A DNA stretch of 38,152 nt from Planctomycetota bacterium. GTDB taxonomy: Bacteria > Planctomycetota > UBA1135 > UBA2386. The DNA is taken from positions 1-38,152 of the forward strand of contig JADLHO010000188.1 of the NCBI GenBank assembly GCA_020848735.1, in the 5' to 3' direction. This document shows positions 25,123 through 31,952 of the stretch, one piece after another; the first letter of the stretch is position 1, and each line of letters begins with the position of its first letter. Below the pieces are notes generated by a model. It worked only from the letters and a program-made list of their open reading frames with translations, was not told the DNA's origin and did no database searches. The translations under genes and the position numbers were made by a program.

Positions 25123-25149
25123 CCGCTTGGCGATGGAGAAGCCAAGCGG
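25123..25149. terminator. Perfect 9-bp hairpin between convergent genes
   Basis: CCGCTTGGC, a 9-base loop, then GCCAAGCGG: a perfect inverted repeat lying between the convergent stops at 25114 and 25181. No T-run follows on either strand, but position and symmetry suit a bidirectional terminator. Confidence 0.55.
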
Positions 25150-25180
25150 CGCTCCCGAGCCCCGATTCATCGCAATGCCA

Positions 25181-25621
25181 TCAGCCGCCGGACATCCGAT
25201 CGCCCTCGAGTGGCCGGCTGAGACGAGTGGGTGGAAGCATCAACTGCAGTCCGCAACGCCGCCCCAGATCGGCAATGTGCTCTCGGCAGAAGTTGTAGAG
25301 GTACGCCGGAGCCATGGTATTGCGGGCGGCATCCTCGACGAGGGGGGAGCCCTCCGCCCATCGAAACCACCCGACGTAGGCCACGCGTCCCTCGACGAGC
25401 TTCGCGCCATCGAGGTCGGCCTCGACACCGACCTCGACCACGCACGAGAAGCGCCTGTCGTTCGCGAGTGATGGTTCGTCGCGGTGTTTCACGCTGGACG
25501 TCACGGCCAATCGGATCTGCACCGAAGCGGCGACGAGTCGGTCGAGGTCGGCTCTGAAAGAACACCCTGCGAGCAGGATCTTCTCGATCGCAAAGCGATC
25601 CGTCGGCGTGATGGGAATCAT
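25181..25621 (-). CDS. SecB-like chaperone (toxin-antitoxin-chaperone type)
   Basis: A 146-residue protein, close to the usual SecB length (E. coli 155). The pattern fits SecB: an N-terminal beta region (SFRADLDRLVAASVQIRLAV, then FSCVVEVGVEADLDG and GRVAYVGWFRW), then APAYLYNFCREHIADLGRRC and GLQLMLPP. That last part matches the SecB signature of a P-x-x-L-[FY]-x-[FY]-[AC]-R-x-x-I helix followed by a G-[FT]-P-x-L-x-L turn. General SecB keeps exported proteins unfolded; solitary SecB-like copies beside toxin-antitoxin genes act as dedicated chaperones for the antitoxin. Here it is the last gene of a three-gene operon and its ATG overlaps the previous stop (ATGA, 25618-25621). No similarity search was possible, so the family call rests on this pattern. 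Confidence 0.7.
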   Translation of the reverse strand: MIPITPTDRFAIEKILLAGCSFRADLDRLVAASVQIRLAVTSSVKHRDEPSLANDRRFSCVVEVGVEADLDGAKLVEGRVAYVGWFRWAEGSPLVEDAARNTMAPAYLYNFCREHIADLGRRCGLQLMLPPTRLSRPLEGDRMSGG

Positions 25622-26115
25622 GCGGCAACCCCGTAGTCATGCGGCGCGATCGAACTGCTCGCACACGGGTTGACGGGCATGGCCGACTTGAGCGCACTGG
25701 ACTGCACGAGGACCGAGAAGGACGCGAGAGCTGCCGCGGACAGGTACCGGTCCAGCGGGTCGTTTCCGACCCATGCGAGCACGAAGGACGTGCTCAGCAT
25801 CGCAGCCTCGAACCCGATCCGCTCGCGCACGGCTCGGAACTCGTCGTGGCATGCTCCCCCGGCCGCGCAGTCACTCGCCGTGTGCACCGTCAGAATGGGC
25901 CACGGCTCGTCCTCGGGGAACAATTCCGCGAAGAGGTCCATGGCGCGCCGGCGCGCCAGCAGGAGCTTCTCGTCCGGCACGCAGTACACGATCACGACGG
26001 GGACCCGCTCTTCGCCCGACGCGAGTGACCAGGCCCCGGGGGCCACGAACACGTTCAGGTCCGCGAGTGCTTCTGCGACGCGCGCACAGATCGTCGGAAG
26101 GCCCATCGAGTTCAT
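25618..26115 (-). CDS. Unrecognised 165-residue protein between HEPN and SecB-like genes; possible antitoxin
   Basis: I do not recognise this family. It has alternating beta and helix character: VPVVIVYCVPDEKLLLARRR, AMDLFAELFPEDEPWPILTV, then helices EFRAVRERIGFEAAML and PLDRYLSAAALASFSVLVQS, and a flexible tail, MPVNPCASSSIAPHDYGVAA. The order GAWSLASG - strand - helix - FPED - strand is faintly like a minimal nucleotidyltransferase (MNT), the normal partner of HEPN toxins, but the GSxxxG and paired catalytic aspartates are not present. It could be a catalytically dead MNT-fold antitoxin or something new. The tail could be a chaperone-addiction segment read by the SecB-like protein. Its ATG overlaps the HEPN stop by one base (TGATG), and its stop overlaps the SecB-like start. 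Confidence 0.65.
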   Translation of the reverse strand: MNSMGLPTICARVAEALADLNVFVAPGAWSLASGEERVPVVIVYCVPDEKLLLARRRAMDLFAELFPEDEPWPILTVHTASDCAAGGACHDEFRAVRERIGFEAAMLSTSFVLAWVGNDPLDRYLSAAALASFSVLVQSSALKSAMPVNPCASSSIAPHDYGVAA

Positions 26116-26510
26116 CAGTTGAGGTCCTTGGTCTGATCGAGCAACTCGCGCAGGCGCGGCAGGGATTCCTCGAGCACTTCGGTCTGAGCACCGGTCGCCT
26201 GGTAGTCGGCGCGCACGCGCTGCTCGCAGAGTGTGGTGAACAGCTCCTTGAACGATCGGCTTCGAGGCTGGCCCAGCTTCAGGCTCATCGCCACGAGTCT
26301 GGTGTTGTTCGTCAGAAAGGCGTGCTCCCAGCGCTCGTGATTCTGGCTCTGAAGTTCCGCAGGGCTCTTGCCCTGAGCCGACAAGCCATGCCAAGCAAGA
26401 TGGTAGAGCGAGTAGTAGAGCCGGGAGGCAGCGGCGTTCGGCAGACCGCTCGCGAGCGCGATCTCTCCGGCGCGGTAGTTCTCATCGGCTCGATCCCGTT
26501 GCCAGCTCAC
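26115..26510 (-). CDS. HEPN-domain protein, likely toxin
   Basis: A 131-residue all-helical protein. The start GTG 26510 gives VSWQRDRADENYRAGEIALA, the usual beginning of a HEPN domain; the open frame upstream is not protein-like, and no good ribosome site is seen. The signature NAAASRLYYSLYHLAWHGL at about 25-43 matches the HEPN helix (A-x-S-R-x-Y-Y-x-x-F-H), and EQRVRADYQ at about 96-104 matches the conserved R-x-x-A-D-Y segment near the end of the domain. RLYYSLYH fits the R-x(4-6)-H RNase motif, but whether it is catalytic cannot be told. HEPN proteins are often RNA-cutting toxins held by an MNT antitoxin. This one instead heads an operon with an unknown protein and a SecB-like chaperone. 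Confidence 0.72.
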   Translation of the reverse strand: MSWQRDRADENYRAGEIALASGLPNAAASRLYYSLYHLAWHGLSAQGKSPAELQSQNHERWEHAFLTNNTRLVAMSLKLGQPRSRSFKELFTTLCEQRVRADYQATGAQTEVLEESLPRLRELLDQTKDLN

Positions 26511-26939
26511 GCAGCGACGAAAGGTAGTTCCCGATTCGCCCGGTGACAAGCTCCCCGAAGTCCGACGAGCCGAGGTTCGAGTGTCACCCCCGCCGACCAC
26601 TTGAGCGGTCGAGGTTCCGTGCGGGAGTCTCTGGGGGACGGAACGAGAGCCGTGTCCGCATCGAGCGCCGGTGTCCAGGCCGACGCCGAGAGCGATACCC
26701 AACCTCCTGCGGAGCAGGCGTCGAGTCCGAAGCCGTGTGCGCTTCTCTGCACGGGTGCGCAGAGCGACCCATCCCCGATCTCGTGGGCCCCTGGTCTCGC
26801 GCTACGGCTCGCCGCCACCGGCGCGGCGAATCCGTCTGGGCTCCGCAGATCTCTCCCTCGCGATTCGGAGCGGGTCCGCGACTCGAACCGCTGACCGATC
26901 GGGGCGTGGCGCTATCCTCCCCACCCCGCGAACCCCGCC
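26511..26939. other. Divergent intergenic region of 429 bases
   Basis: This lies between the HEPN operon (minus) and the TatD-like hydrolase (plus). Open frames here are serine/arginine-rich and carry no domain. A CTGACC/TATCCT pair sits near the right end. I saw no MNT gene or DNA-binding antitoxin gene ahead of the HEPN gene. Confidence 0.45.
26891..26918 (+). promoter_or_regulatory. Candidate promoter CTGACC-16-TATCCT ahead of the TatD-like gene
   Basis: CTGACC (26891-26896) and GCTATCCT (hexamer 26913-26918) are 16 bases apart, and the hexamer ends 21 bases before the ATG at 26940. The same GCTATCCT occurs ahead of the sigma gene at 14389. Confidence 0.4.
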
Positions 26940-27821
26940 ATGCGCATCTTCGAACCGCACATCCACATGTTCAGCCGGATCACCGACGACTACGAGCGCA
27001 TGCTCGCGGCCGGGATCCAGGTCGTCCTCGAGCCGGCGTTCTGGCTCGGTCAGGCGCGCACGTCGGTCGGGACCTTCCTCGACTACTTCGACACGCTGAT
27101 CGGCTGGGAGCGCTTCCGCGCCTCGCAGTTCGGCATCCACCACCTCTGCACGATGGGGCTCAACCCGCGCGAGGCGAACGACGATCGGATCAACCAGGGC
27201 GTGATCGACGTGCTGCCGCGTTACCTCGAGAAGGACAGCGTGGTCGGCATCGGCGAGATCGGTCTCGACGACCAGACGAAGACCGAGGAGAAGTTCTTCG
27301 CGCTGCAGATCGAGCTCGCGAAGCGTCACGATCTGCCGATCCTGATCCACACGCCGCACCGCGACAAGCTGAAGGGCTTCCGCCGCTGCATCGACATCGT
27401 GCGCGAGCAGGCCTTCCCCTTCGAGCGCGTGCTCCTCGACCACGGCAACGAGGAGACGATCAAGATCACGCGCGAGCTCGGCTGCTGGTCGGGCTTCTCC
27501 GTGTATCCGAACACGAAGATGTCCCCCGAGCGCATGGCGAGCATCGTGCTCGAGCACGGCATCGAACGCATGATCGTGAACAGCGCGGCCGACTGGGGCG
27601 TGAGCGACCCGCTCATGGTGCCGAAGTCCGTCGCGAAGCTGCGCGAGGCCGGCTACCCCGAGGCGCAGATCCAACGCCTGGTCTGGGACAACCCCATCGA
27701 CTTCTTCGCCCAGAGCGGCCGCATCGATCGCGCCGTGCTCGAGTCCCCCGTCGGCATCGACCGCCGCCAGACCTTCACCGGCAACTCGGTGCTGCGCGGA
27801 CAGGATCCGAACGCGCGCTGA
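26940..27821 (+). CDS. TatD-family metal-dependent hydrolase, EboB-like
   Basis: A 293-residue TIM-barrel amidohydrolase-type protein. Metal-binding features run in the TatD order: HIH at 7-9, the GEIGLDD strand at about 102, LIHTPHRDKL at about 137 with its histidines, LLDHGNEET at about 163 and NSAADWG at about 201. Stretches such as EPAFWLGQARTSVGTFLDYF and GWERFRASQFGIHH, and SGFSVYPNTKM, recall EboB, the hydrolase encoded in bacterial ebo operons for trafficking of secondary metabolites. That is from memory of the family, not a search. No other ebo genes (the UbiA-like or dehydroquinate-synthase-like members) are in the window, so it stands alone here. The reaction is not known for this subfamily. 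Confidence 0.82.
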   Translation: MRIFEPHIHMFSRITDDYERMLAAGIQVVLEPAFWLGQARTSVGTFLDYFDTLIGWERFRASQFGIHHLCTMGLNPREANDDRINQGVIDVLPRYLEKDSVVGIGEIGLDDQTKTEEKFFALQIELAKRHDLPILIHTPHRDKLKGFRRCIDIVREQAFPFERVLLDHGNEETIKITRELGCWSGFSVYPNTKMSPERMASIVLEHGIERMIVNSAADWGVSDPLMVPKSVAKLREAGYPEAQIQRLVWDNPIDFFAQSGRIDRAVLESPVGIDRRQTFTGNSVLRGQDPNAR

Positions 27822-27836
27822 AGTCGGCCAGGGCGC

Positions 27837-27851
27837 GGGCGATCAACGCCC
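27837..27851. terminator. Small GGGCG/CGCCC hairpin between convergent genes
   Basis: GGGCG, loop ATCAA, CGCCC, between the stop at 27821 and the stop of the convergent gene at 27843, which it overlaps. The stem is only 5 bp and there is no T-run, so the call is weak. Confidence 0.25.
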
Positions 27852-28283
27852 TTCGATCGCGCGCCGCAGCGCCCACCAGCCGCCGAAGCCGATGAGGCCG
27901 AGGAAGAGGAGACCCTCGGTGTAGCCGGGCCGGCCGCGGAAGAGGAAGGACACGAGCAGGATCACGGCCGCGAGCGCGATGGGCAGCGCCGGGTTCTCGC
28001 CGGAGTCCTCGGCGCGATCGGGAGGCTGCGCGGGATCGGGTGAGGTCGTGGGTGCGGCTTTGGGCGCGCGCAGCGGTCGGTTCCAGAGCCAGGGACCGAG
28101 CAGGTTCCACGCCGCGAACGCGAGCGCCACGACGACCACGAGCACGCCGCCGAGACCCTTCGCCGAACCGCTCAGGGCGAAGACGACGGCGTAGGCCACC
28201 GCGACGATGGACGTGACCCACGCGATCGGGCCGGGCCGGGGCGCGGGCTCCATCACTCCCGGGTCCTCCGTGCGTCCCGTCAT
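27843..28283 (-). CDS. Small integral membrane protein
   Basis: A 146-residue protein from ATG 28283, whose start overlaps the kinase stop (ATGA, 28280-28283). Four hydrophobic segments are visible: IAWVTSIVAVAYAVVFALSG, GVLVVVVALAFAAWNLLG, LPIALAAVILLVSFLF and GLLFLGLIGFGGWWAL. They are separated by a proline-rich linker (KAAPTTSPDPAQPPDRAEDS). I recognise no family. As the third gene of the operon with a secreted protein and a kinase-SUMF1 protein, it may interact with the kinase in the membrane, but that is inference from coupling. Confidence 0.7.
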   Translation of the reverse strand: MTGRTEDPGVMEPAPRPGPIAWVTSIVAVAYAVVFALSGSAKGLGGVLVVVVALAFAAWNLLGPWLWNRPLRAPKAAPTTSPDPAQPPDRAEDSGENPALPIALAAVILLVSFLFRGRPGYTEGLLFLGLIGFGGWWALRRAIEGR

Positions 28284-30838
28284 CGCGGTCCCGTGCGTCC
28301 CTTCGGATCCTGCGGCGCGAGCGCGCGCACGACGCGCAGGCCGAGGTTGTTCGACCGCGCATCCGGCGGCGCGGAGCTGCGGTTCGAACTCGCCGCGAGC
28401 TCCGGCGCATTGGTGTGGCTGCCGCCGCGCATCACGCGCGCGCCGGCTCCCCCGAACGCATCGGCGCACCATTCCCAGACGTTGCCGTGCGTGTCGTAGA
28501 GCCCGAACGCATTCGGGAGGAAGGAGCCGACGGGGGCGTGGATGACCCAGCCGTCGACGATGCGCTCGTCGCAGGTCCAGCTCGGCACGAGGCGCTTCGC
28601 GCTCGCATCCGCGACGTTGGCGTGACCGGCGAGCGCGATCGCATCGTCGCCGGTGAACCAGGTCGTCGCGGTGCCGGCGCGGCACGCGTACTCCCATTCG
28701 GCCTCGCTCGGCAGGGCAAGGCCATGCAGACCCAGCACGCGGACCGCGAGCGGCCAGCTCAGCTGTTCGACGGGATGCGCGGCGGTGATCGGGGCTTCCA
28801 CCGCGGCGAACTCACGGCCCGCGGCGTAGTAGCTCGGATTCGCTTCGCGCGCGAGACGCTGCCATTGCCCCTGCGTGAGCTCGTGCCGCGCGATGAAGAA
28901 GGGCGCGATCGCGACGTCCCGCGCCGTGCCGTCGCCACCGGAGCCGCTGCTCGGATCACCCGCGATCGACACGGTCCCGCCGGGCAGGAGCACGAAGACG
29001 ATGCCGGTCTCCTCGCCGACGACGACGTGACCGGTCGCATCCAGGCTCGGCAGCACCGAGCCCGGCGCCGCCGAGCGCAGGTCGTAGAACTCCCAGAGTC
29101 CGGTCGCCGGATTCATGCCGAGCGGCACGAGTCCGATCTGCGGCGCGAGCTCGACCGCGGGACTCGCATAGCGGGCGTTCGCGACGACATCGTCGGCGCG
29201 CAGGATCGCACGCCGTGCCTCGTCCCACGCCGTGCGGTGCGCATCGATGGTCGTCGCCTGCACGGACTCCGCCCAGGCGAGCCGGTCGCGCACGAGATCG
29301 AGCGCGCCGCTGCCGGCCGCGACGAAGCCCTCGAGATCTCCCACGAGCTGCGTGAGCGTGTCGTGGAGGAACTGCTCGCCGCTGCGCGCGAAGCGGAAGC
29401 CACCGGCGTCGGAGGAGTCGGCGGTCGCCGTGCTGCGGAGCTCGGTCAACGTGCTCCGGAGTTCGGGCAGGACCTTCGCGAGCGGCTCGCCGCGCTCGGC
29501 GAGCCAGGCCCGCATCGCGGGCGCGCGTTCGGGTCGCTCAGGGAAGAGCGCCTCGGCCTCCTTCCGCGCCTCGCGCAACGAGACGACGTTTGCGAGCAGT
29601 TCGAACTTGGCGAGGTTGTCGACCGCCTCGCGCCGGGCGTCGGCCTCCGCACCGGCAGCCAGGCGTGCCCGGGTCTCGCTCGCCTTGGCCTCGAACATGA
29701 ACCAGGTCGTGCCGACGATCCCGCTCAACAGCGAGACGAGGACCAGGAGGCCCGCAACCACCTGCACGCGGTAGCGCCGCACGAACTTGCGCACGCGATA
29801 CGCGGCGCCCGGCGGACCCGCCAGGACCGGCTGGTCCTCGAGATGACGCTGGATGTCGAGCGCGAGCTCGTTCGCCGTCTGGTAGCGACGCGTGCGGTCC
29901 TTCTCGAGCGCGCGCAGGACGATCCAATCGAGATCGCCCCGCAGGGCGCGGGGCAGGGCGCGCGGCTCGCTGCGACGCTGCGCGAAGGCCTTCGCCTCGG
30001 CACCGAGCGTGACGACCTTCGCGCTCGGCAGCGCCGGATCCGTCTCGCAGATCCGCCGCCGCAGCTCGAGGAAGCTCGCCGGCCCGCGCGCCTCGACCTC
30101 GAAGGGTCGTTCGCCCGTGAGCAGCTCGTAGAGCAGCACCCCGAGCGTGTACACATCGGAGCGCGTATCGACGTCGACGTGTTCGAAGCCCGCCTGCTCG
30201 GGGCTCATGTACGCCGGCGTGCCGAAGACCTGGTCCTGCTGCGTGTAGATCGTGCCCTCGGCGAGCCGGCTGTCGGTCGCCCGCGCGAGACCGAAGTCGA
30301 TGATCTTGGGCCGCGGCTCGCCGTCCTGGTCGGTGACGAGCACGTTGCGCGGCGTGAGGTCGCGGTGCGTGATGCCCTTCTGGTGCGCGTGCTGGACCCC
30401 GCTGCACACCTGTTGGAACAGGCGCAGCCGTTCGCCGAGGTCGAGCCGGGCATGGTCGCAGAACTCGGTGATCGGTCGACCCTTGACGAACTCCATCGCG
30501 AAGTAGGGCTGGCCGCGCTCGGTCGTCCCCACGTCGAAGATCTTCGCGATGTTGGGGTGCTCCATCAGCGCGAGCGCCTGGCGCTCGAGCTCGAAGCGGC
30601 GCAGCACGTCGGCGCTGTCCATCCCCAGCTTGATGACCTTGAGCGCGACCCGTCGCCAGACGGGCTCGCGCTGCTCGGCGAGATAGACGGTCCCCATTCC
30701 GCCCTCGCCCAGTCGATCGAGGATCTTGTAGGGGCCGATGCGATCGGGGAGGCCCGGCGCATCCGCCGAGGAACGGGCCGCGCGGACCGTCTGCTGGTCC
30801 TGGCCTTCGTTCCGATCGCCCCGCCCCTCACCACCCAT
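28280..30838 (-). CDS. Transmembrane Ser/Thr protein kinase with SUMF1/FGE-like domain and altered catalytic loop
   Basis: An 852-residue protein. The kinase domain has LGEGGMGTVY at about 43, ATP-binding lysine in VALKVIK at about 67, catalytic loop HRDLTPRN at 158-165, DFG at about 181 and AYMSPEQ at about 209. The lysine two residues after the catalytic aspartate is replaced by threonine (codon ACG, 30353-30355; AAG would give lysine). The aspartate and asparagine remain, so activity may be reduced or retained. The membrane span is at about 358-382. A SUMF1-like domain fills 612-840 (LPGGTVSIAG, HELTQGQWQRL, PSEAEWEYACRAG, GNVWEWC, RGGSHTN) but without the paired cysteines after RGGS, so it is probably not a formylglycine-generating enzyme. 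Its ATG overlaps the stop of the secreted-protein gene (TGATG). Confidence 0.9.
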   Translation of the reverse strand: MGGEGRGDRNEGQDQQTVRAARSSADAPGLPDRIGPYKILDRLGEGGMGTVYLAEQREPVWRRVALKVIKLGMDSADVLRRFELERQALALMEHPNIAKIFDVGTTERGQPYFAMEFVKGRPITEFCDHARLDLGERLRLFQQVCSGVQHAHQKGITHRDLTPRNVLVTDQDGEPRPKIIDFGLARATDSRLAEGTIYTQQDQVFGTPAYMSPEQAGFEHVDVDTRSDVYTLGVLLYELLTGERPFEVEARGPASFLELRRRICETDPALPSAKVVTLGAEAKAFAQRRSEPRALPRALRGDLDWIVLRALEKDRTRRYQTANELALDIQRHLEDQPVLAGPPGAAYRVRKFVRRYRVQVVAGLLVLVSLLSGIVGTTWFMFEAKASETRARLAAGAEADARREAVDNLAKFELLANVVSLREARKEAEALFPERPERAPAMRAWLAERGEPLAKVLPELRSTLTELRSTATADSSDAGGFRFARSGEQFLHDTLTQLVGDLEGFVAAGSGALDLVRDRLAWAESVQATTIDAHRTAWDEARRAILRADDVVANARYASPAVELAPQIGLVPLGMNPATGLWEFYDLRSAAPGSVLPSLDATGHVVVGEETGIVFVLLPGGTVSIAGDPSSGSGGDGTARDVAIAPFFIARHELTQGQWQRLAREANPSYYAAGREFAAVEAPITAAHPVEQLSWPLAVRVLGLHGLALPSEAEWEYACRAGTATTWFTGDDAIALAGHANVADASAKRLVPSWTCDERIVDGWVIHAPVGSFLPNAFGLYDTHGNVWEWCADAFGGAGARVMRGGSHTNAPELAASSNRSSAPPDARSNNLGLRVVRALAPQDPKGRTGPR

Positions 30839-31857
30839 CAGCGCAACCGCACCACGAAGACGTCCCCGAACGAGTAGGTCGGGATGCCGAGACCGCTGCC
30901 GGTCTGGGCCGTCGCGAGCACGAAGTAGAGCTGCAGACCGATCAGCCCTGAATCACCGGGGATGTTCAGCGGGAGACAGAGCGGCAACTGCGTGAACACA
31001 TCGCCGCTGAGCACGAGCAGGAGCGGCAGGCCGATCGGCGCCGTGATCCCGCCGACGCTCGTCGGACCGGGGAAGAGCGAGACCCAGAGGCAGTCATGGC
31101 AACCGCGCTGGCCGTTGCGACAGAAGGTCACGGTCGTGCCGACGCGCGGCTCGCCGATCAGCCACATCGAGGTGGCGCAGTCGGGGATGCTGCTCGTCGA
31201 ACCGATGAAGCCGCTCTCCTCGGCGTTCGCGCCACCGGCCTGGAACTTCGCGCCGGCGTTCACTCCGGGCCGCGGACCGGCTTCCGACCAGCCGTAGCTG
31301 ATCGCGCGGGCATTGAGGCTCTCGGCGCCGGGTCCCACGAACTCGATGACGAAGGTCGCCGGCCCCACCACGGCGGCGCCGACGGGCCCGCCGACGCGCG
31401 TCGCCGCCGGGTTGGCGATGCCGCCGCTGATGCCGCCGCGCGCCGCGAGCTCGAGCTCGAAGTCGCCGAGGCAACCGGCACCGTCGTCCTCCATGTCGAG
31501 GTCGACTTCGAAATCGGGCTGGACCTGGCCGGGCGCGGACTGCGACACGAGGATCGCGTGGGTCACGGTGCCGGCCGGCAGGTTGAGGAAGGCCTTCGTG
31601 AGGAGCGGCGTCGCCTCGGTGCCGACCACGGCCGACGTGTTGTCGATCGTCAGGGTCATCCGCCGCGTGGCCTGGTCGTAGCTCACGGTGTACCGGGCGC
31701 TGGCGAGCACCCCACCGGTGAGCGCGGGCGGATCGGACGGGCCCTGACAACCGATCGCACCGGCCTCGCCGATGGTGAGCGTGTTGGTCGTGACCTGGGC
31801 GCAGAGCGCGGCAGGGAGCAGGAGGGAGAGCGCGGCGAAGACGACGGGCGTGGACAT
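30838..31857 (-). CDS. Secreted protein of unknown function, first gene of a kinase operon
   Basis: A 339-residue exported protein. The start ATG 31857 gives a clean signal peptide, MSTPVVFAALSLLLPAALCA, cut near AQ; the longer open frame upstream is arginine-rich and unlikely. The mature part is beta-rich, with a first domain of about 200 residues (TRRMTLTIDNTSAVVG, HAILVSQSAPGQVQPDFEVD, GPATFVIEFVGPGAESLNAR) and a C-terminal part, CLWVSLFPGPTSVGGI to GDVFVVRLR. That C-terminal part is arranged like the end modules of the secreted proteins at 3641 and 21618 but is only distantly similar. It could be a sensor input or a target of the kinase with which it is co-transcribed. I recognise no named family. 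Confidence 0.75.
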   Translation of the reverse strand: MSTPVVFAALSLLLPAALCAQVTTNTLTIGEAGAIGCQGPSDPPALTGGVLASARYTVSYDQATRRMTLTIDNTSAVVGTEATPLLTKAFLNLPAGTVTHAILVSQSAPGQVQPDFEVDLDMEDDGAGCLGDFELELAARGGISGGIANPAATRVGGPVGAAVVGPATFVIEFVGPGAESLNARAISYGWSEAGPRPGVNAGAKFQAGGANAEESGFIGSTSSIPDCATSMWLIGEPRVGTTVTFCRNGQRGCHDCLWVSLFPGPTSVGGITAPIGLPLLLVLSGDVFTQLPLCLPLNIPGDSGLIGLQLYFVLATAQTGSGLGIPTYSFGDVFVVRLR

Positions 31858-31897
31858 GGCTGTGGAGCGGGGCTGGGGAGCTGGATCGCGGCCGCGG

Positions 31898-31903
31898 ACC
31901 ATA
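31898..31903 (-). promoter_or_regulatory. -10-like hexamer TATGGT ahead of the 27843-31857 operon
   Basis: On the minus strand TATGGT lies 40 bases ahead of ATG 31857. It is the same hexamer as at 21424-21429. There is no clear -35 box. Confidence 0.3.
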
Positions 31904-31952
31904 CGCGCCGCACTGCCGCCGCGCACACGGCTTCGCGCGCGTCGACGGCCGC

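Noticed and set aside
28415..30877. 820-codon plus-strand frame opposite the kinase-SUMF1 gene
   Set aside because: No domain and biased to Arg/Glu/Asp; the minus strand has all kinase motifs.
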